Below the pieces are notes generated by a model that saw only the letters and a list, made by a program, of their open reading frames with translations, made no database searches and was not told the DNA's origin. Of a stretch of DNA of 64,000 nucleotides, positions 20,101 through 31,977 are shown one piece after another. The stretch covers positions 46,266,227 through 46,330,226 of the forward strand of contig CM068830.1 of the NCBI GenBank assembly GCA_028554795.2, given 5' to 3'. A program made the translations under genes and the position numbers. The DNA is from Sinohyriopsis cumingii. Its lineage: Eukaryota > Mollusca > Bivalvia > Unionida > Unionidae. Positions within the stretch are counted from its first letter, which is position 1, and every line of letters begins with the position of its first letter.

Positions 20101-21520
20101 AAATAGCATGCTTGTAACATGGTCACGTAGTAATATTTTCTGCCTAGCTCGAACAAGAACAGTCCCTTTAACAAAAATTGGTATTAGACCCATAACACCT
20201 TCTGAGCACAATACCAAAACCCCATTCATTATTTAACAATGGTCCATTATTGGTAGTTTCATTTATGAATATGGCAAAAAAATTTTAAAGACGTTAACGG
20301 ATTTATCTCTCTGCTCCGAATGTTTGCCTAGATGTTAGTTACAAATGTCTATATATCTTGTGAGCATCTATATTTTCTTTTCTGTTTAACTGCATGTTGA
20401 TTACTTGTTTAATATTAACTATTACATGCTCTGTTTCTTGCAATATATTATTATTTGTACTTTTCACATAAAATATTAAACAAAGACAATAAGTAAAAAA
20501 ATATGAAGACAAGCATTCGTAAAGCTCTTTTGTTTCTGTTTTGCTTGTTATTTTTAATTTATGTTACTCGTCAAGGAAATATTGTATTGCTTCTGTAACT
20601 TTCATTATATGTCCATGTGAACAAAAGACAAAAGATGTGTTACTACTTCTACAGTGCTCAATATATTTTATATTGCTGTACTAAAGTACTTATAGATCTC
20701 AAGATTATCTTATTGGTGAATCAATTATGATATTTGTGAAAGTTTTATTAATTGCCACAGGAATAATTTTCTCTCTTGTCATGGATCATAAAGGAAAGCA
20801 CTTCCATTCTTGTATTTTTGAGTTCACAGAATTATCCATTATAACATAAGAAATTGTATCATACCGTATGCAAATATTCTATCATACATAATCGTAGTTT
20901 GCACCTTCTATCACTAAGACGTGTTTGCTTTTGTAACGGAAAATCTTAAAGCTTGAGGAATAATAGATTGACTCACTGGGCACTGATCTGTCTGTATCTA
21001 AAACTTTCTTTCCGTATACAATAAACTGAAACAGTACTTTGTAGGTACGCCACTCCTGATAATAACCTTCTCAGTTTTACGTATATTATACCTTGATCGG
21101 TCTTGTTTTTGTTGTGATTTTTGGGGTTTCTTTTTTGTTGTTTTCACAGACCCTGGTAGTCACATATTTCTAAACGTATCGAAAATGCAGTAGTCTTCAA
21201 CTTAAAAGATCATCACTACCTAAAGAATGGTTATGTATTTAATAAACATTTTTTCAAAGTGTTACAATTGCCTTTCTGCATTAAGATATTTAGGTAGATA
21301 AATCAGCCCCACATCTTCAGTCAGTATCAGTACAGGTGTGAGTCTGATTTGGCACCTAAAAGTCATTAGGTTTTAACCGAGTCATCGCCATTTTAAACAT
21401 TTGTTCCAGTTTCATACTATAAGGAATGTATTTATTGATATGTGTTTTCTCGGTTGAGATTAGTTATATATTTCGATTTGTTTACCCTCTCTCTTTAATT
21501 AGCTACAAAATCAATATGTA
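20101..21520. other. AT-rich sequence, no gene seen
   Basis: No protein fragment, RNA gene or repeat recognised. The part next to the LINE may hold further eroded endonuclease sequence. Confidence 0.5.
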
Positions 21521-21528
21521 ACTTACAT

Positions 21529-21679
21529 CCGTGGTTCCCAACATTTTCGAGTATGAGAACCCCTTCTTAACTTTAAAAAAGTCGCTGACCCCACATGCTA
21601 ATAGTTGTAATTTTATGTTGCGTTGGAAAACCCCCACTGTCCTACCGGTTGTCCTCGGCCAACAGGTTGGCAACCACTG
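21529..21679. mobile_element. hAT-type MITE, 151 bp
   Basis: Terminal inverted repeats CCGTGGTTCCCAACAT and, reversed, CAGTGGTTGCCAACCT agree at 13 of 16 bases. Flanks ACTTACAT (21521-21528) and ACCTACAT (21680-21687) are an 8-bp duplication with one change. TIR type and 8-bp duplication are hAT features. Confidence 0.8.
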
Positions 21680-21687
21680 ACCTACAT

Positions 21688-22720
21688 AAACACTGGCACC
21701 CGTTACAATGGCAATGAAAAAATACTCGTTTTTCACAAAAGCCTGCGCATGGGTAAATTGCATACATTAGTAGGCTGGAACCTAAAACCACTAGTTTTAT
21801 CACAGTCGCAGCACAGGTACCTCAGGATGTAAACGGGGAGACCTCACAAGGCTGGGTTATTTTCATAGTGGGCACCTACAAGGAAGTTTGTTTTCCAACA
21901 ACGAGGTGCGTAGCATATGGTTTTCGTCGTTGTAAACGTTTTCTGTTGGATAGATCATTCATAAGATGTAAGCATGGATCTCACCACGAATGTATAGTAA
22001 TTTAGCTAGATACTGACATTACGATCAACGCAAACTGAATTAATTGTTTGTGTCCTTCGGGATGAGTAGAAGGGCAAAACGTAATGAAGCAGAATGAAAT
22101 ACACAAGATGCAGCAAAAGTTTGTGATGTAATATGAGCGTGTAATTAATCCAACAAACTGTATTCAGCTTCCTTGTTAGCACTTACAAGAAATGCAATAT
22201 GAGCTATGCTTTATGCTGCACACACTGATTTCAAGGAATCAAGAAATACAATTCCATGTATTTTTATGATTCAATTAATTTGGTTTTAATTAGTCAGATT
22301 TAGTATGCATTGCAATAAGCAATTTGTGTGTTCAATACAGTTTTGAATGAGACATGGACAGAAAAACCAGACCCAATCCAGACCCAATTCAAATGGCAGC
22401 ATAAATAGTTATAAAATATTTCAAGCAACATTTTGCGATTAATTTAAATTGAATCTGTTATTTTAAAAGAAACTGCTTACTTTCATTTTTATTGTCATTT
22501 CATTTTCTTCATTTTCTTTGTACTTTCCAATCCATCTCCGAGTTTGAGAGAATCTTCATTTTTCTTTCATTACCATTTTTCTATTTGATTTTGATTAGTC
22601 ATGACATTGGAATATTAAACGGCGAAAAGATCGATTTATAAAAGCAAACTGATAGCAAAGTTTCCACAATCCGAATGTTATTTAACATTAACCTTTTATT
22701 CATTCCCACACAATTCAAGC
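21688..22720. other. no gene seen
   Basis: AT-rich. Nothing recognised on either strand. Confidence 0.5.
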
Positions 22721-22748
22721 CTCTCCCTCTCTCTCTCTCTCTCTCTCT
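22721..22748. repeat. (CT)n microsatellite
   Basis: CT dinucleotide run of nearly 30 bases with one interruption. Confidence 0.9.
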
Positions 22749-24853
22749 GTATTGACATAACACACTATAATATACACTCTTTGGTTCACCCTTTATTAAG
22801 TTCATCATGTATTCACCCAAATGTCTAATACGTGTTCATTTTATGGTATTGTTCTGCATCACAAGGATAATATCGGTAATGTATAAGAATATTTCCTCCA
22901 ATTTTAAAATGATTGTTAAATCCATAAGTGTAACTTTATAATATATGAATGCATAAAACTGTTTTTATTTTTGTTTTTTATATTTCAAAATCCGTGTATG
23001 TAACTTTTACACTTATAAATACTGTTAAATTCGAAACCGTATACATCTGGGAATTACAATTATTAGGCTGCAAGCTACGAACTCCGGGCAAAGACGTAAC
23101 TCTTTTATTTGTTTTAATTAAACAGTAATATTGAATTAAATAATATTTTTTTGCTGAAGGCTGATCAGGTGAATCTAAATAACAAATATTTAGTCACTTA
23201 GTAACTTTTTTGTTATCTGTGCATTAGTTCTGTCTTATTCTCCTTTCCTACTCTGAATTTGATTTCTTTTTTCTTCAGGCTAATTATCTACATCCAATTA
23301 AGATTCACACGATTCCTACAGCTACAAAGTTTACCCGAAGTCGACAACAGATATCACGTTATTTCTTTTACATCTAAATATTGAATCTGTTCGCCATAAA
23401 TAAGATTTCGTCGTTACGTATTAGGATGATTTTGATATCATTACCATTACATAGACTCGTCTAGATGATAACATTATTGATGATGATCATGAGTTTGACG
23501 TTTATCATAAACCAATTTGGTGCCATCAAACAAGTGTTGTTGTGTTGGGGCGGGGAGCTAATGGTCTCTAATCAATGAATTTGGATTTTCAAATAATGTA
23601 CTATTATGTTGACACGTAATCTTCGAAGGGATAGAGATATAAATATGTATAAGAGATATGAAATATCTGTGATTTGTAATAGTCAGTCCTCCATCTCTGT
23701 CATTACACTTCTGGGATTCTTTGAGTGTCATAACTGAGCTGGACTTCAGCATCTGTGATAATATTATAATTATGGATAACTTAAATGAGGACATTAGAGA
23801 GGCGATGATGCTTAACGACTTTTTAAAAATAAAAAAATGAGCCGAACAGAGTAACAGATAGCTCGGCAACTATGATAGATGCCACTATCATGACTTCAAC
23901 CAATAGATTTGCTCCATTTTATAAATGATCTCTGTTAAGTTGTACGGGACCTTTAAATACTCTGCTGCATTATGAATGATCTACCCTTGTCATAAGAGGG
24001 AAGTATAGGCTTTATAATAAAGCGGAGTTAGAAACATTTAATAATCTTTTAACATGTATAGCCTGGACAACTAAATTAGAGGATTGTGGGAATGTCAGTT
24101 ATACCGCTGCAAATTTTCAATTTGCTGAAGATTGTATACCATTTCGCATAGTAACAGTCCGTTTGTGGGACGAATAAAGATATGAGGACATACTATGCAG
24201 ACTAAGCACGAAGTAAGTGTGACAGCATAAAAGAAAAATGACTATTAGTATTAACGATTATAGTCATTGAACAAAATACCCCAAAATACTTTTTTTTTAA
24301 AGTCAATAGCCAGAAAAAGGTCAAAAGAAAAATGTATACGCAACTTGGAGAATATTCATTCTATTTGTGTAAACTCGATAGATTATTGGAAACGTGTGTG
24401 TCATTTTGTCAAGCAAACGTTTTCGTCATTACTTCCTTTTACAACACTAATATGATGACTCTTCTCAGTCAACTGATTCTTTTCTTACTGGCTTTGATTT
24501 TTTTATTATTCAAACAGTATTCCCTATACATTAAACATTTTCGAGTAAGGAATTTAGAGGAACGCCCGTTCTTACACTTCCTCAGGGTACCCGATAATCC
24601 TTTCTTCGCTTTTGCACGTAGAGACGCGTCACATTTTTGCTCATCCTGAAATCTTCGCGACAGGTATCTGTAATGGCTTCCGGTAATTTTAATTTACGTA
24701 AAGGTTTGTTATCTTCCTTTACCTGAACCCTAGCTTACAAAGCTTGGATGATCGGGAATCGGAAGTCTGACAGGTCGGAAGCCTAGATCCTTGTACATTG
24801 CCAATCGTAAGTTCATAGATCGGAATGGCTATGAACAACGCTTCCACGTTTTT

Positions 24854-24854
<1 letters not shown>
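22749..24854. other. no gene seen
   Basis: AT-rich. Short overlapping frames near 24267-24649 show no recognisable domain and no splice or promoter context. Confidence 0.5.

Positions 24855-24891
<37 letters not shown>
24855..24891. repeat. (CT)n(CA)n microsatellite
   Basis: Seventeen CT units followed by three CA units. It lies at the truncated downstream edge of the gag-like fragment. Confidence 0.95.
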
Positions 24892-24896
<5 letters not shown>

Positions 24897-25275
24897 TTGT
24901 AACTGCATTTGTTCTTTCTTGTAACTGCATTTGTCCTTCTTTCTCTTTTTCCACGCTTGTATTTGCGTTTGGTTTTGTCTTTCTTCTTTCTGAAGCTCCA
25001 GCTTCCTCAACTCCAATTCCATATTGTACTTTAATTCTAATTCCTTCACTTTTATTTCAGAGTCAGATACAGACTTACTGATCGAAAGCAAAGCATTTTT
25101 ATCCAAAAAATTCTTTTCTGCCAAAAGCTGAACCAAAATATTTCTTATTCCTTGTTTCGTTAAGGAAGCCTTTACCTCAGAAATATTGTATTTTTTGGAA
25201 CGTTGAATCAATTCATCTTATTTAAAAAGATCTTATTGTTCCTGGGTAGGATTTGAAAAAAAGATTTCCATTTTT
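24892..25275 (-). pseudogene. gag-like N-terminal fragment of LTR retrotransposon
   Basis: An ATG at about 25275 (MEIFFSNPTQEQ) is followed by two stops and then a long Lys/Glu-rich frame, including VKASLTKQGIRNILVQLLAE and KELELKYNMELELRKLELQK. A helical domain followed by a charged coiled coil is usual at the start of gag in Metaviridae-type elements of invertebrates. It lies 110 bases downstream of a primer binding site, in the correct orientation. The rest of gag and all of pol are absent. Confidence 0.55.
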
Positions 25276-25384
25276 GTTGACGTTGTAGAAAATGTTGGTC
25301 AATTTCACTAAGACTTCAAAAACATAGGGAATTCAAATAAAAAAGACAACAAAGTTTTCTAAAATATCTTAGCCAAAATTCAAA

Positions 25385-25402
25385 ATCCCGGATGAGCCCC
25401 CA
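25385..25402 (-). promoter_or_regulatory. primer binding site, proline-tRNA type
   Basis: Minus strand TGGGGGCTCATCCGGGAT differs at one base from the classical tRNA-Pro primer binding site. It lies seven bases inside the LTR edge at 25410, as expected for reverse transcription priming. Confidence 0.8.
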
Positions 25403-25409
25403 ATTCTTA

Positions 25410-26157
25410 TGTTACATGTTTAGGCTCGAATAAACAGCATCGCAAGAAAGAATGGAAACAACAATCTTTGAAAAATTTAACAAATAATTTATTTCCCTGG
25501 AAAAATGCTGTAAAAATAAAAGAATAAAAACTTACGGTTTTAGGAATCAAAGCCAAAAAACAAACTCCAAGAGTAATCCACGAATAAAAGTTTAGAAGTC
25601 GTAATAATAAAATGTTTTGATGATTTCAAGATCGAGTCCCGACGAAGAATCCAAGATGGAAGGCGATGACGTACGCTGTATCCTGTTCAATGTTGTTGTC
25701 TACAGTTCCTTGTAGAAACACAAGAAATAATCCTCCGGTTTTTGAAAACCCAAAATTATTTTTACGAAATGTCTTATTTCAAGAATTCTGTATGAGCACA
25801 ACAAATATTTCCAGAGAAACGAATTAATCTTTTAGAATCCAAATAATATGAAGAAAAATAAACATATAATTAAAAAACTGGCTACAACAGAAGGAAACGA
25901 CTTGACATCAAGCGTTTTTAAGCCCAGACTGTGAGATCGATCTCTAAACATTACTATTTAATCTAAGTAATGCGCAATTTCGGAAATGTCTAATTGCAAA
26001 ATAGAGGATCACGTGATCATGTTTATATATAAAATATCATGTAGCCCCTGTATCTTATTACTCCGAGAATAAAAGTTGTTTACTTCACTAAAAGCTATTT
26101 AGAAGTCGAGGGTCATATATCCAAAACAGCCACGATCTCAACCTTATTATTCCCACA
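25410..26157 (-). mobile_element. long terminal repeat, about 748 bp
   Basis: On the minus strand it begins TGTGGGAATAATAAGG (26157) and ends ATGTAACA (25410), keeping the TG...CA termini. The adjoining primer binding site and gag-like fragment support the assignment as a 5' LTR. A second LTR is not in the window, so the element is truncated. Confidence 0.65.
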
Positions 26158-26871
26158 ATAAAAATAAATAAAAAATAACTTGTTCGCGTGACTGTTACTA
26201 ATTTTGAATTAAGGTCATGAAACAGGTCAGCTTTATGTTTACAGAAATGAAGATCCAGGGTCAAATTATTTTCTGGAAAAATGCTATTTCCTAGTAAAGG
26301 AAACTACATTATTTTGACATATAATGACATTTAAAAATAAAAAGATTTTAAAACTGACAAATAAATAAGATATAAATTAAGTCAAATATAAACAACAGTG
26401 CTCCAACAGTGGGAAAATGATATAGAAAACTAGTCGAGCCGATTCCGAGAAACGTTTGGCTGTATAACGGATTTGGGTACACTGCCTGCGGTAAGAAAAT
26501 TATATTTTACGTGTACAGTTGGGACTTTACGTTCACTCTTTGAAGAGTTTTTAAAAGGACCCTTCCTTACGATTTTATCTCTGTTGGATAGAGGCAACCT
26601 AAGAAGGACATCCTGACGAATTTCGTCGATAAGAATCAGCGAAATTAGCGGGTTCCTATGGTTATTGGGTATGAAAACTCACGCACAATGTGGACAGATT
26701 CGTTAAATATTTGTAATATTTAAACCCCTTCTAAAAGGAATTTGATTTCAACGCATCTTCAGCTATATCTAACCCGGTATCGTTTCCAACATGAGGAAAG
26801 GTTTTAAAAAAGTCGACAGCCGATTTTGAGATTTTCTCGGTTAGAAAAAGAAGTTCGGTATCACACATGCC

Positions 26872-26945
<74 letters not shown>
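26872..26945. repeat. (TA)n microsatellite inside the array
   Basis: About 36 TA units inserted in the second array unit. Confidence 0.98.
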
Positions 26946-26948
<3 letters not shown>

Positions 26949-28152
26949 AACTTATGCTGTAAGATTTTACATTACGTATACAATTGGGAAATTATGTACC
27001 CCCATTATAGAGTTTTGACATGGACCCTTCATTGATAATTTATCTCTAGTAAATAGAGTCCACCTACAAAGGAAGTCCAGACGAATTTCGTGAAGACGAA
27101 ATAACAAAATAATGGGCGCCTTAGGGGGTACCGGGTATTAATAACACGCAAATGTGTATAAACTGTATCTATAGTTTGTACTTATGGGACCCTTACTTAG
27201 AGGATGTTGATTTCAACGCCTCTTATACTGTTTCGAAATAAGACCCCTTTCTAACAGCAGAAAAAGTGTAAAGAAAATTAGTCAAACAGATTTCGAGAAA
27301 CTAAAGAAAGGAAGTCGAGCAGATCACATGCCGTTAAGATTATATACATGTGGGCCACATTACATCCACTCTTTACACAGTCTTGACATGAACCCTCCAT
27401 GGATATTTTATCTCTAGGAGATCGAGTCCACCTACGAAGGAAGTCCTGACGAATTTCGTGGAGATGAAACTGCGAATGAAGGGGCGCCTTAGGAGGTACC
27501 ATCTGTGAAAAACACGCAAAATGTGGATCAAATTGAGCTAAAACTTGATCTAACTAGAAAATGACTTAGAGGACTTTGATTTCATCTACTTTGGAATCAG
27601 TTCCCACAGTAGGAAAAGTTTGTGGAGAATTTGTCGCATACAACACATATCGTTGGAAGATTTTATTCGAAGTATACAGTTGAGACATTACGTCGTACCC
27701 TATTTACAATGGAGGAAGTCTACCTACCAAGGAAGTCCTAATAAATTTCGTGAAGAGAAATTGGTGAAATAAGGATCATCTTGCGGGTGCAAGTATGAGA
27801 AACACGCATCAATTGTATCAATATATGTTTACTAACTGAACTTCTACTTATAAACTATTTATTTCAACGTCTCTTCGGGAATGCCTAGCTATGTATCTGT
27901 TCCAACTGTAGGAAAGGTCTGATTAATATTTATTGAATCGATTTCACGAAATTGTCCGCTAGATCAAGGGGTTGGATACAATGCATTTATTTGAAGATCT
28001 TTTAAATAATTTTTTTACATAGACACTTCTTTGACACTTATTCTCTGTGGGTCAACGTCGACCCACGACGAATTTGTTTGAGAGGAATCAGCGAATTAAG
28101 GGGCACCCTATGAGTACCTGGTTTGAAAAACACGCTCAGTGTACATCTAATA

Positions 28153-28311
28153 CAGGGATCTCAAACTCTAACCACCATGATGGCCGCATTAGGGGATTTT
28201 TGATGGCTCAAGGGCCGCACCATTTTTGTTATCTCTCATGACACCTTGTGACACCAATCATTTTGCGGGGCACATGATACGGCCTTGCGGGTCGCGTGTT
28301 TGACAACCCTG
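28153..28311. mobile_element. hAT-type MITE, 159 bp, with perfect 8-bp target duplication
   Basis: Ends CAGGGATCTCAAACTC and, reversed, CAGGGTTGTCAAACAC agree at 13 of 16 bases. ATCTAATA flanks it at 28145-28152 and 28312-28319. It interrupts a unit of the array. Confidence 0.92.
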
Positions 28312-28869
28312 ATCTAATATATCTATAATTTGTAGTAATTTGACGACTACTTAGGGGATTTTGATTTCAACGCCTCTTGGACAGTATCTAGCTCGGGATC
28401 TGTTCCAACAGTAGGAAAACATAAAAATAACTTGTCGAGCCGCTGTCAAGAAATTCTCGGCTAGAGAAATGTGGCCGGTACAGCACATGCCGTTAGAATG
28501 TCTTATTTTACGTATCAAGTTGGGCCCTTACGTCCCCTCTTTAAGCATCTTTGACATGGGCCCTTCTTTGACACACACGCACATATATAGATGGATAGAT
28601 ATATAGATGTAGAATCAACCCACGAAGTATGCATTAACAAATTTCCTCGAGGCGAATCAGAGAAATAAGAGGCGCTTTTTCGGTACTAAAGATGAAACAC
28701 CCACCTTGAGCATAGATTATCTCAATACTGTACTAATTGTACCCTTGCTTAGAGGATTTCGGTTTCGGTGTCTGTTGGACAGTATCTAGTTAGGGACCCA
28801 TTTTAACAGTAGAAAACATTTAAATGAGAATTTTCGAGCTGATTACGATAAATAAGGAGCTCATTGTTG

Positions 28870-29364
28870 TTGTTGGCATCCGTTAGTCTCGAGAGACGAT
28901 GGAACTGCGACCATGAGAGATGTCCAGGTTGGTGGTTGTGCAGCGTCTGATGTGGCTAAGTAGTCCAATGCGGGAGTGGCAGTCCCTGCTGCACTTGCTG
29001 CTCTTGAAGGTTGCGTCTGGTGTTGGTTGGAGCTGCTTCTTCTTCCTCTGTGATCGTCTTTCATCACCTAGCAAGCGTTGCTTTCCTCTCCGGCTTTCAG
29101 ACCAGTGATCAGAGCATGTCGCCAGCTTGACCTGTCTAGAGCGAGCTCTTCCCAGGTGTTGACATCGATATCAAGGGCTTTCATGTCATGCTTACAGACA
29201 TCCTTGAAGCGGCGATGTGGCCGTCCGATCGACCTTTTGGTAGAGGCGAGTTCCGAATAAAGGATGTCTTTGGGGATCCGTCCGTCATCCATCTGACGTA
29301 CATGGCCCAGCCATCTGATGCGGCGTTGGCAGAGTAGTGTGAGAATCTTGGCACGCTCGAGCAC
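28870..29364 (-). pseudogene. LINE C-terminal region with Cys/His finger
   Basis: The frame MLERAKILTLLCQRRIRWLG continues to a finger CSRDCHSRIGLLSHIRRC (C-x3-C-x8-H-x3-C) in the overlapping register, then reaches the Gln-rich 3' tail. It is the usual end of this LINE family. One frameshift separates the two halves. Confidence 0.85.
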
Positions 29365-29622
29365 CTCGTTGTTTGTTACTCGATCGCTCCAGGTGATCCC
29401 GAGTATGCGTCAGAGGCATCGCATGTGAAAGGCGCTCAGTCTTTTCTCTTGTGAGGCGTACAGAGTCCAGGTTTCACTGGGGTACATGAGAGTGCTTAGC
29501 AAGCACGCACGGTACACGGTGATCTTAGTGTTCATGGTCAGCATGCTGTTGTTCCACACTCTCTGCGACAACCTGGAGCGAGAGGCTGTTGGTGATGGTA
29601 GAGCCGAGGTACATAAACTGAT

Positions 29623-31240
29623 TCACCACCTCAAGTTTGTAGTTGTTGATGATGATGCTTGGGGGTCCGCGTCCTGAACCATCACGTTAGTTTCCTTTAG
29701 GTTTATGGTTAACCCAAACTCATCGCATGCTTTAGCAAAGCGGGTCATCAGGCGCTGAAGCTCAGCTTCTGTGTGGGTGGCTAGAGCATCATCGTCTAAT
29801 AAGAGAATGTCCCTAATGGTTACTTCACGCACTTTGCTCTTTGCCTTCAGTCGTGCAAGGTTGAACAATCTGCCGTCTGATCGTGTGTGCAGGTAAATCC
29901 CTTCTGTGGACGTCCCAAGGGCGTGCTTGGGCAGAACTGCGAAGAAGATGCCGAAGAGCGTGGGGCAAGGACAGAGCCCTGTTTAACTCCACTGCGGATG
30001 TCTAAGGGGTCGGATGTTGAGCCATCATACTGCACTGTGCCTTTCATGTCATCGTGGAAGGACTGAATCATGCTTAGCAGCTTTGGAGGGCAACCAATTC
30101 TCGCGAGGATTGTGAAGAGTCCGTCTATAAAGGCCAGGAAGAGGGGTCTGTGTTGTTTTCTGCATTTTTCCTGCAGTAGCCTGACAGAGAAGATCATGTA
30201 GATTGTGGACCTCTCTGCGCGGAATCCGTACTGCGACTCTGGGTAAACTGTGTCAGCAAGCGTCTGCAGTCTGTTCAGGATGACGCGTGCGAAAACTTTA
30301 CCCACGATGCTGAGAAGTGATATGCCCCTGTAGTTGTTGCAGTCGCTTCTGTCGCCTTTGTTCTTGTACAGGGTTATGATGTTAGCGTCTCAAATGTCCT
30401 GAGGCACTGCATCTTCGTCCCAGCACTGGCAGAGGAGGAGGTCGTGCAGGTGTGTGAGCAGCACGCTACATCCGCACTTGATGAGTTCTGCTGTCATTTC
30501 ATCCTTCCCGGGGGCTTTACTAGGGACAGTTTCTCTAAGGCCTTCTTCAGTTCGTCTACAGATGGTTTCTCGTCCAGTTCGGTCATGAGAGGGACATTTT
30601 CAATGGCGTTGAGGGCATCAATGGTTACGTGGTTCTCTTTAGAGTACAGTTCGGAGTAGTAATCCACCCAAGGCTCCATCTGCTTGCCCTTGTTGTGGAT
30701 GATACCGCCTGTGGCAGACTTCAGTGGTGCTGTCAGTTTCTTCGTGGGACCCATTGCTTTCTCTATGCCATCGTACATGCCTCTGATGTTTCCAATATAT
30801 GCTGCTGACTGGATACTTTGACAGAGCTGAAGCCAATATTCATTGGCACACTGCCGTGCTAATCTCTGCACTTTGCTTCTGGTAGACCTGTATGCCTGTA
30901 GTCTCTTCTGGCAGGGGGATCGCATGTATTGCAGGTGAGCACTGCGACGCTCTTCTATGGCTGGCATGAGTGTGACAGAGTTAGCCTCAAACCAGTCATT
31001 GTTCTTTGATTTCTTCTTACCAAAGATCCGTGTGGCTGTGATGTATACAGTCTCTCTGATGTGATCCCATCTTTCTTTGGCACTGCCGTTGGGGGGTTCT
31101 GAGTCAAACGTCTTGGAAAGAGCATAGGTGAATTCCTCAGCCTTGTCTGGATTTGATGTCTTGCTGACATCAATGCTTGGTTGACCCTCTTGCCTAGAGC
31201 GGTGGATCTTCTTTGGCTGAAGCTTCATTTTGCAGCACAC
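29623..31240 (-). pseudogene. LINE reverse transcriptase domain
   Basis: Frame 31240-30494 holds the N-terminal linker. 30305-29847 holds GKVFARVILNRLQTL, YGFRAERST, the palm block FIDGLF and DIRSGVKQGSVLAP. 29868-29623 holds the catalytic region LLLDDDALATHTE. Breaks occur at about 30480, within the FIDG region (a deletion) and after VLAP. The motif C box has lost its usual Phe-Ala. Confidence 0.92.
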
Positions 31241-31258
31241 CAGGGAGTGGTCGGTGTC

Positions 31259-31977
31259 TCAGTCAGCACTGTGGAAGGTACGGGTAAGAAGCACACCTTT
31301 CATGGCTGACCGTCTTGTAATGATCAAGTCCAGCTGGTGCCAGTGTTTAGACCGGGGATGCCTCCAAGACACTTTGTGCTGTGGCGTTGTCTGAAAGAAT
31401 GAATTGGTAATGCTGAGTTCGTGGGACGAGCACATCTCTAGAAGGCGCTGCCCTTTCTCATTCATCTTCCCAACGCCAAACTTGCCAAGACAGGAGGGCG
31501 AAGAGTCATGATCGGCACCCACCCTAGCATTGAAGTCGCTCAGCAAAATCAAGTTCTCTTCCTTGGGAATTTTGTCGATGAGCGAGTTTAACTCATCATA
31601 AAACTCATTCTTGGTATCTGTGGAGGATCTTAGTGTGGGAGCGTAAACGCTGATCAGGTTGACAGGCCCATTTGTGGTGTGGAGGCGGAGGGATAGCAGT
31701 CTTCCATTTTCTTGTTGGCAGGGTTCTATCATCCACAGCAGAGGGTTCCTGACAGCGAATCCAACACCAAACTCCCTGGCTTCATCTGCGCTCTTTTCTT
31801 GGCAGAAGAATATGTAATTCTTTTCTCTGAGGGACCCAGAATCTGGTAGTCGTGTCTCCTGTAGTGAGGCAATGTCGTCCTGGAGCCTTGCAAGTTCGTC
31901 GTTGATGACTTAAGTCTTACGAACATCACTGATTGTCTGGAGATCATCTGAAAGCCCAGTGAGCATCGTCCGGACAT
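31259..31977 (-). pseudogene. LINE AP-endonuclease domain
   Basis: Two overlapping frames (31977-31729 and 31732-31259) cover the exonuclease/endonuclease fold: VNLISVYAPTLRSS, LILLSDFNARVG (usually GDFNA, here Ser replaces Gly) and WRHPRSKHWHQLDLIITRRS. The SxxH-type end reads TRTFHSADTDHSLVC across a stop at 31258. Confidence 0.9.

Larger units (their letters stand above)
26400..28853 (+). repeat. diverged tandem array, unit about 330-370 bp, plus orientation
   Basis: Six or more degenerate units share ordered landmarks: TCGAGCCGATT..GAGAAA, ACATGCCGTTA, CAGTTGGGAC..TTACGT, TTTGACATGGACCCTTC, AAGGAAGTCCTGACGAATTT, AAAAACACGCAA and GATTTCAACGCCTCTT. The AACACGC landmark recurs near 26685, 27145, 27510, 27800, 28128 and 28695. 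Larger steps are explained by the (TA)n tract and the hAT MITE. No coding capacity is evident. Confidence 0.8.

Noticed and set aside
24332-24649. 105-codon ORF with hydrophobic stretch
   Set aside because: No homology, no promoter, and an overlapping frame of similar length; treated as chance.
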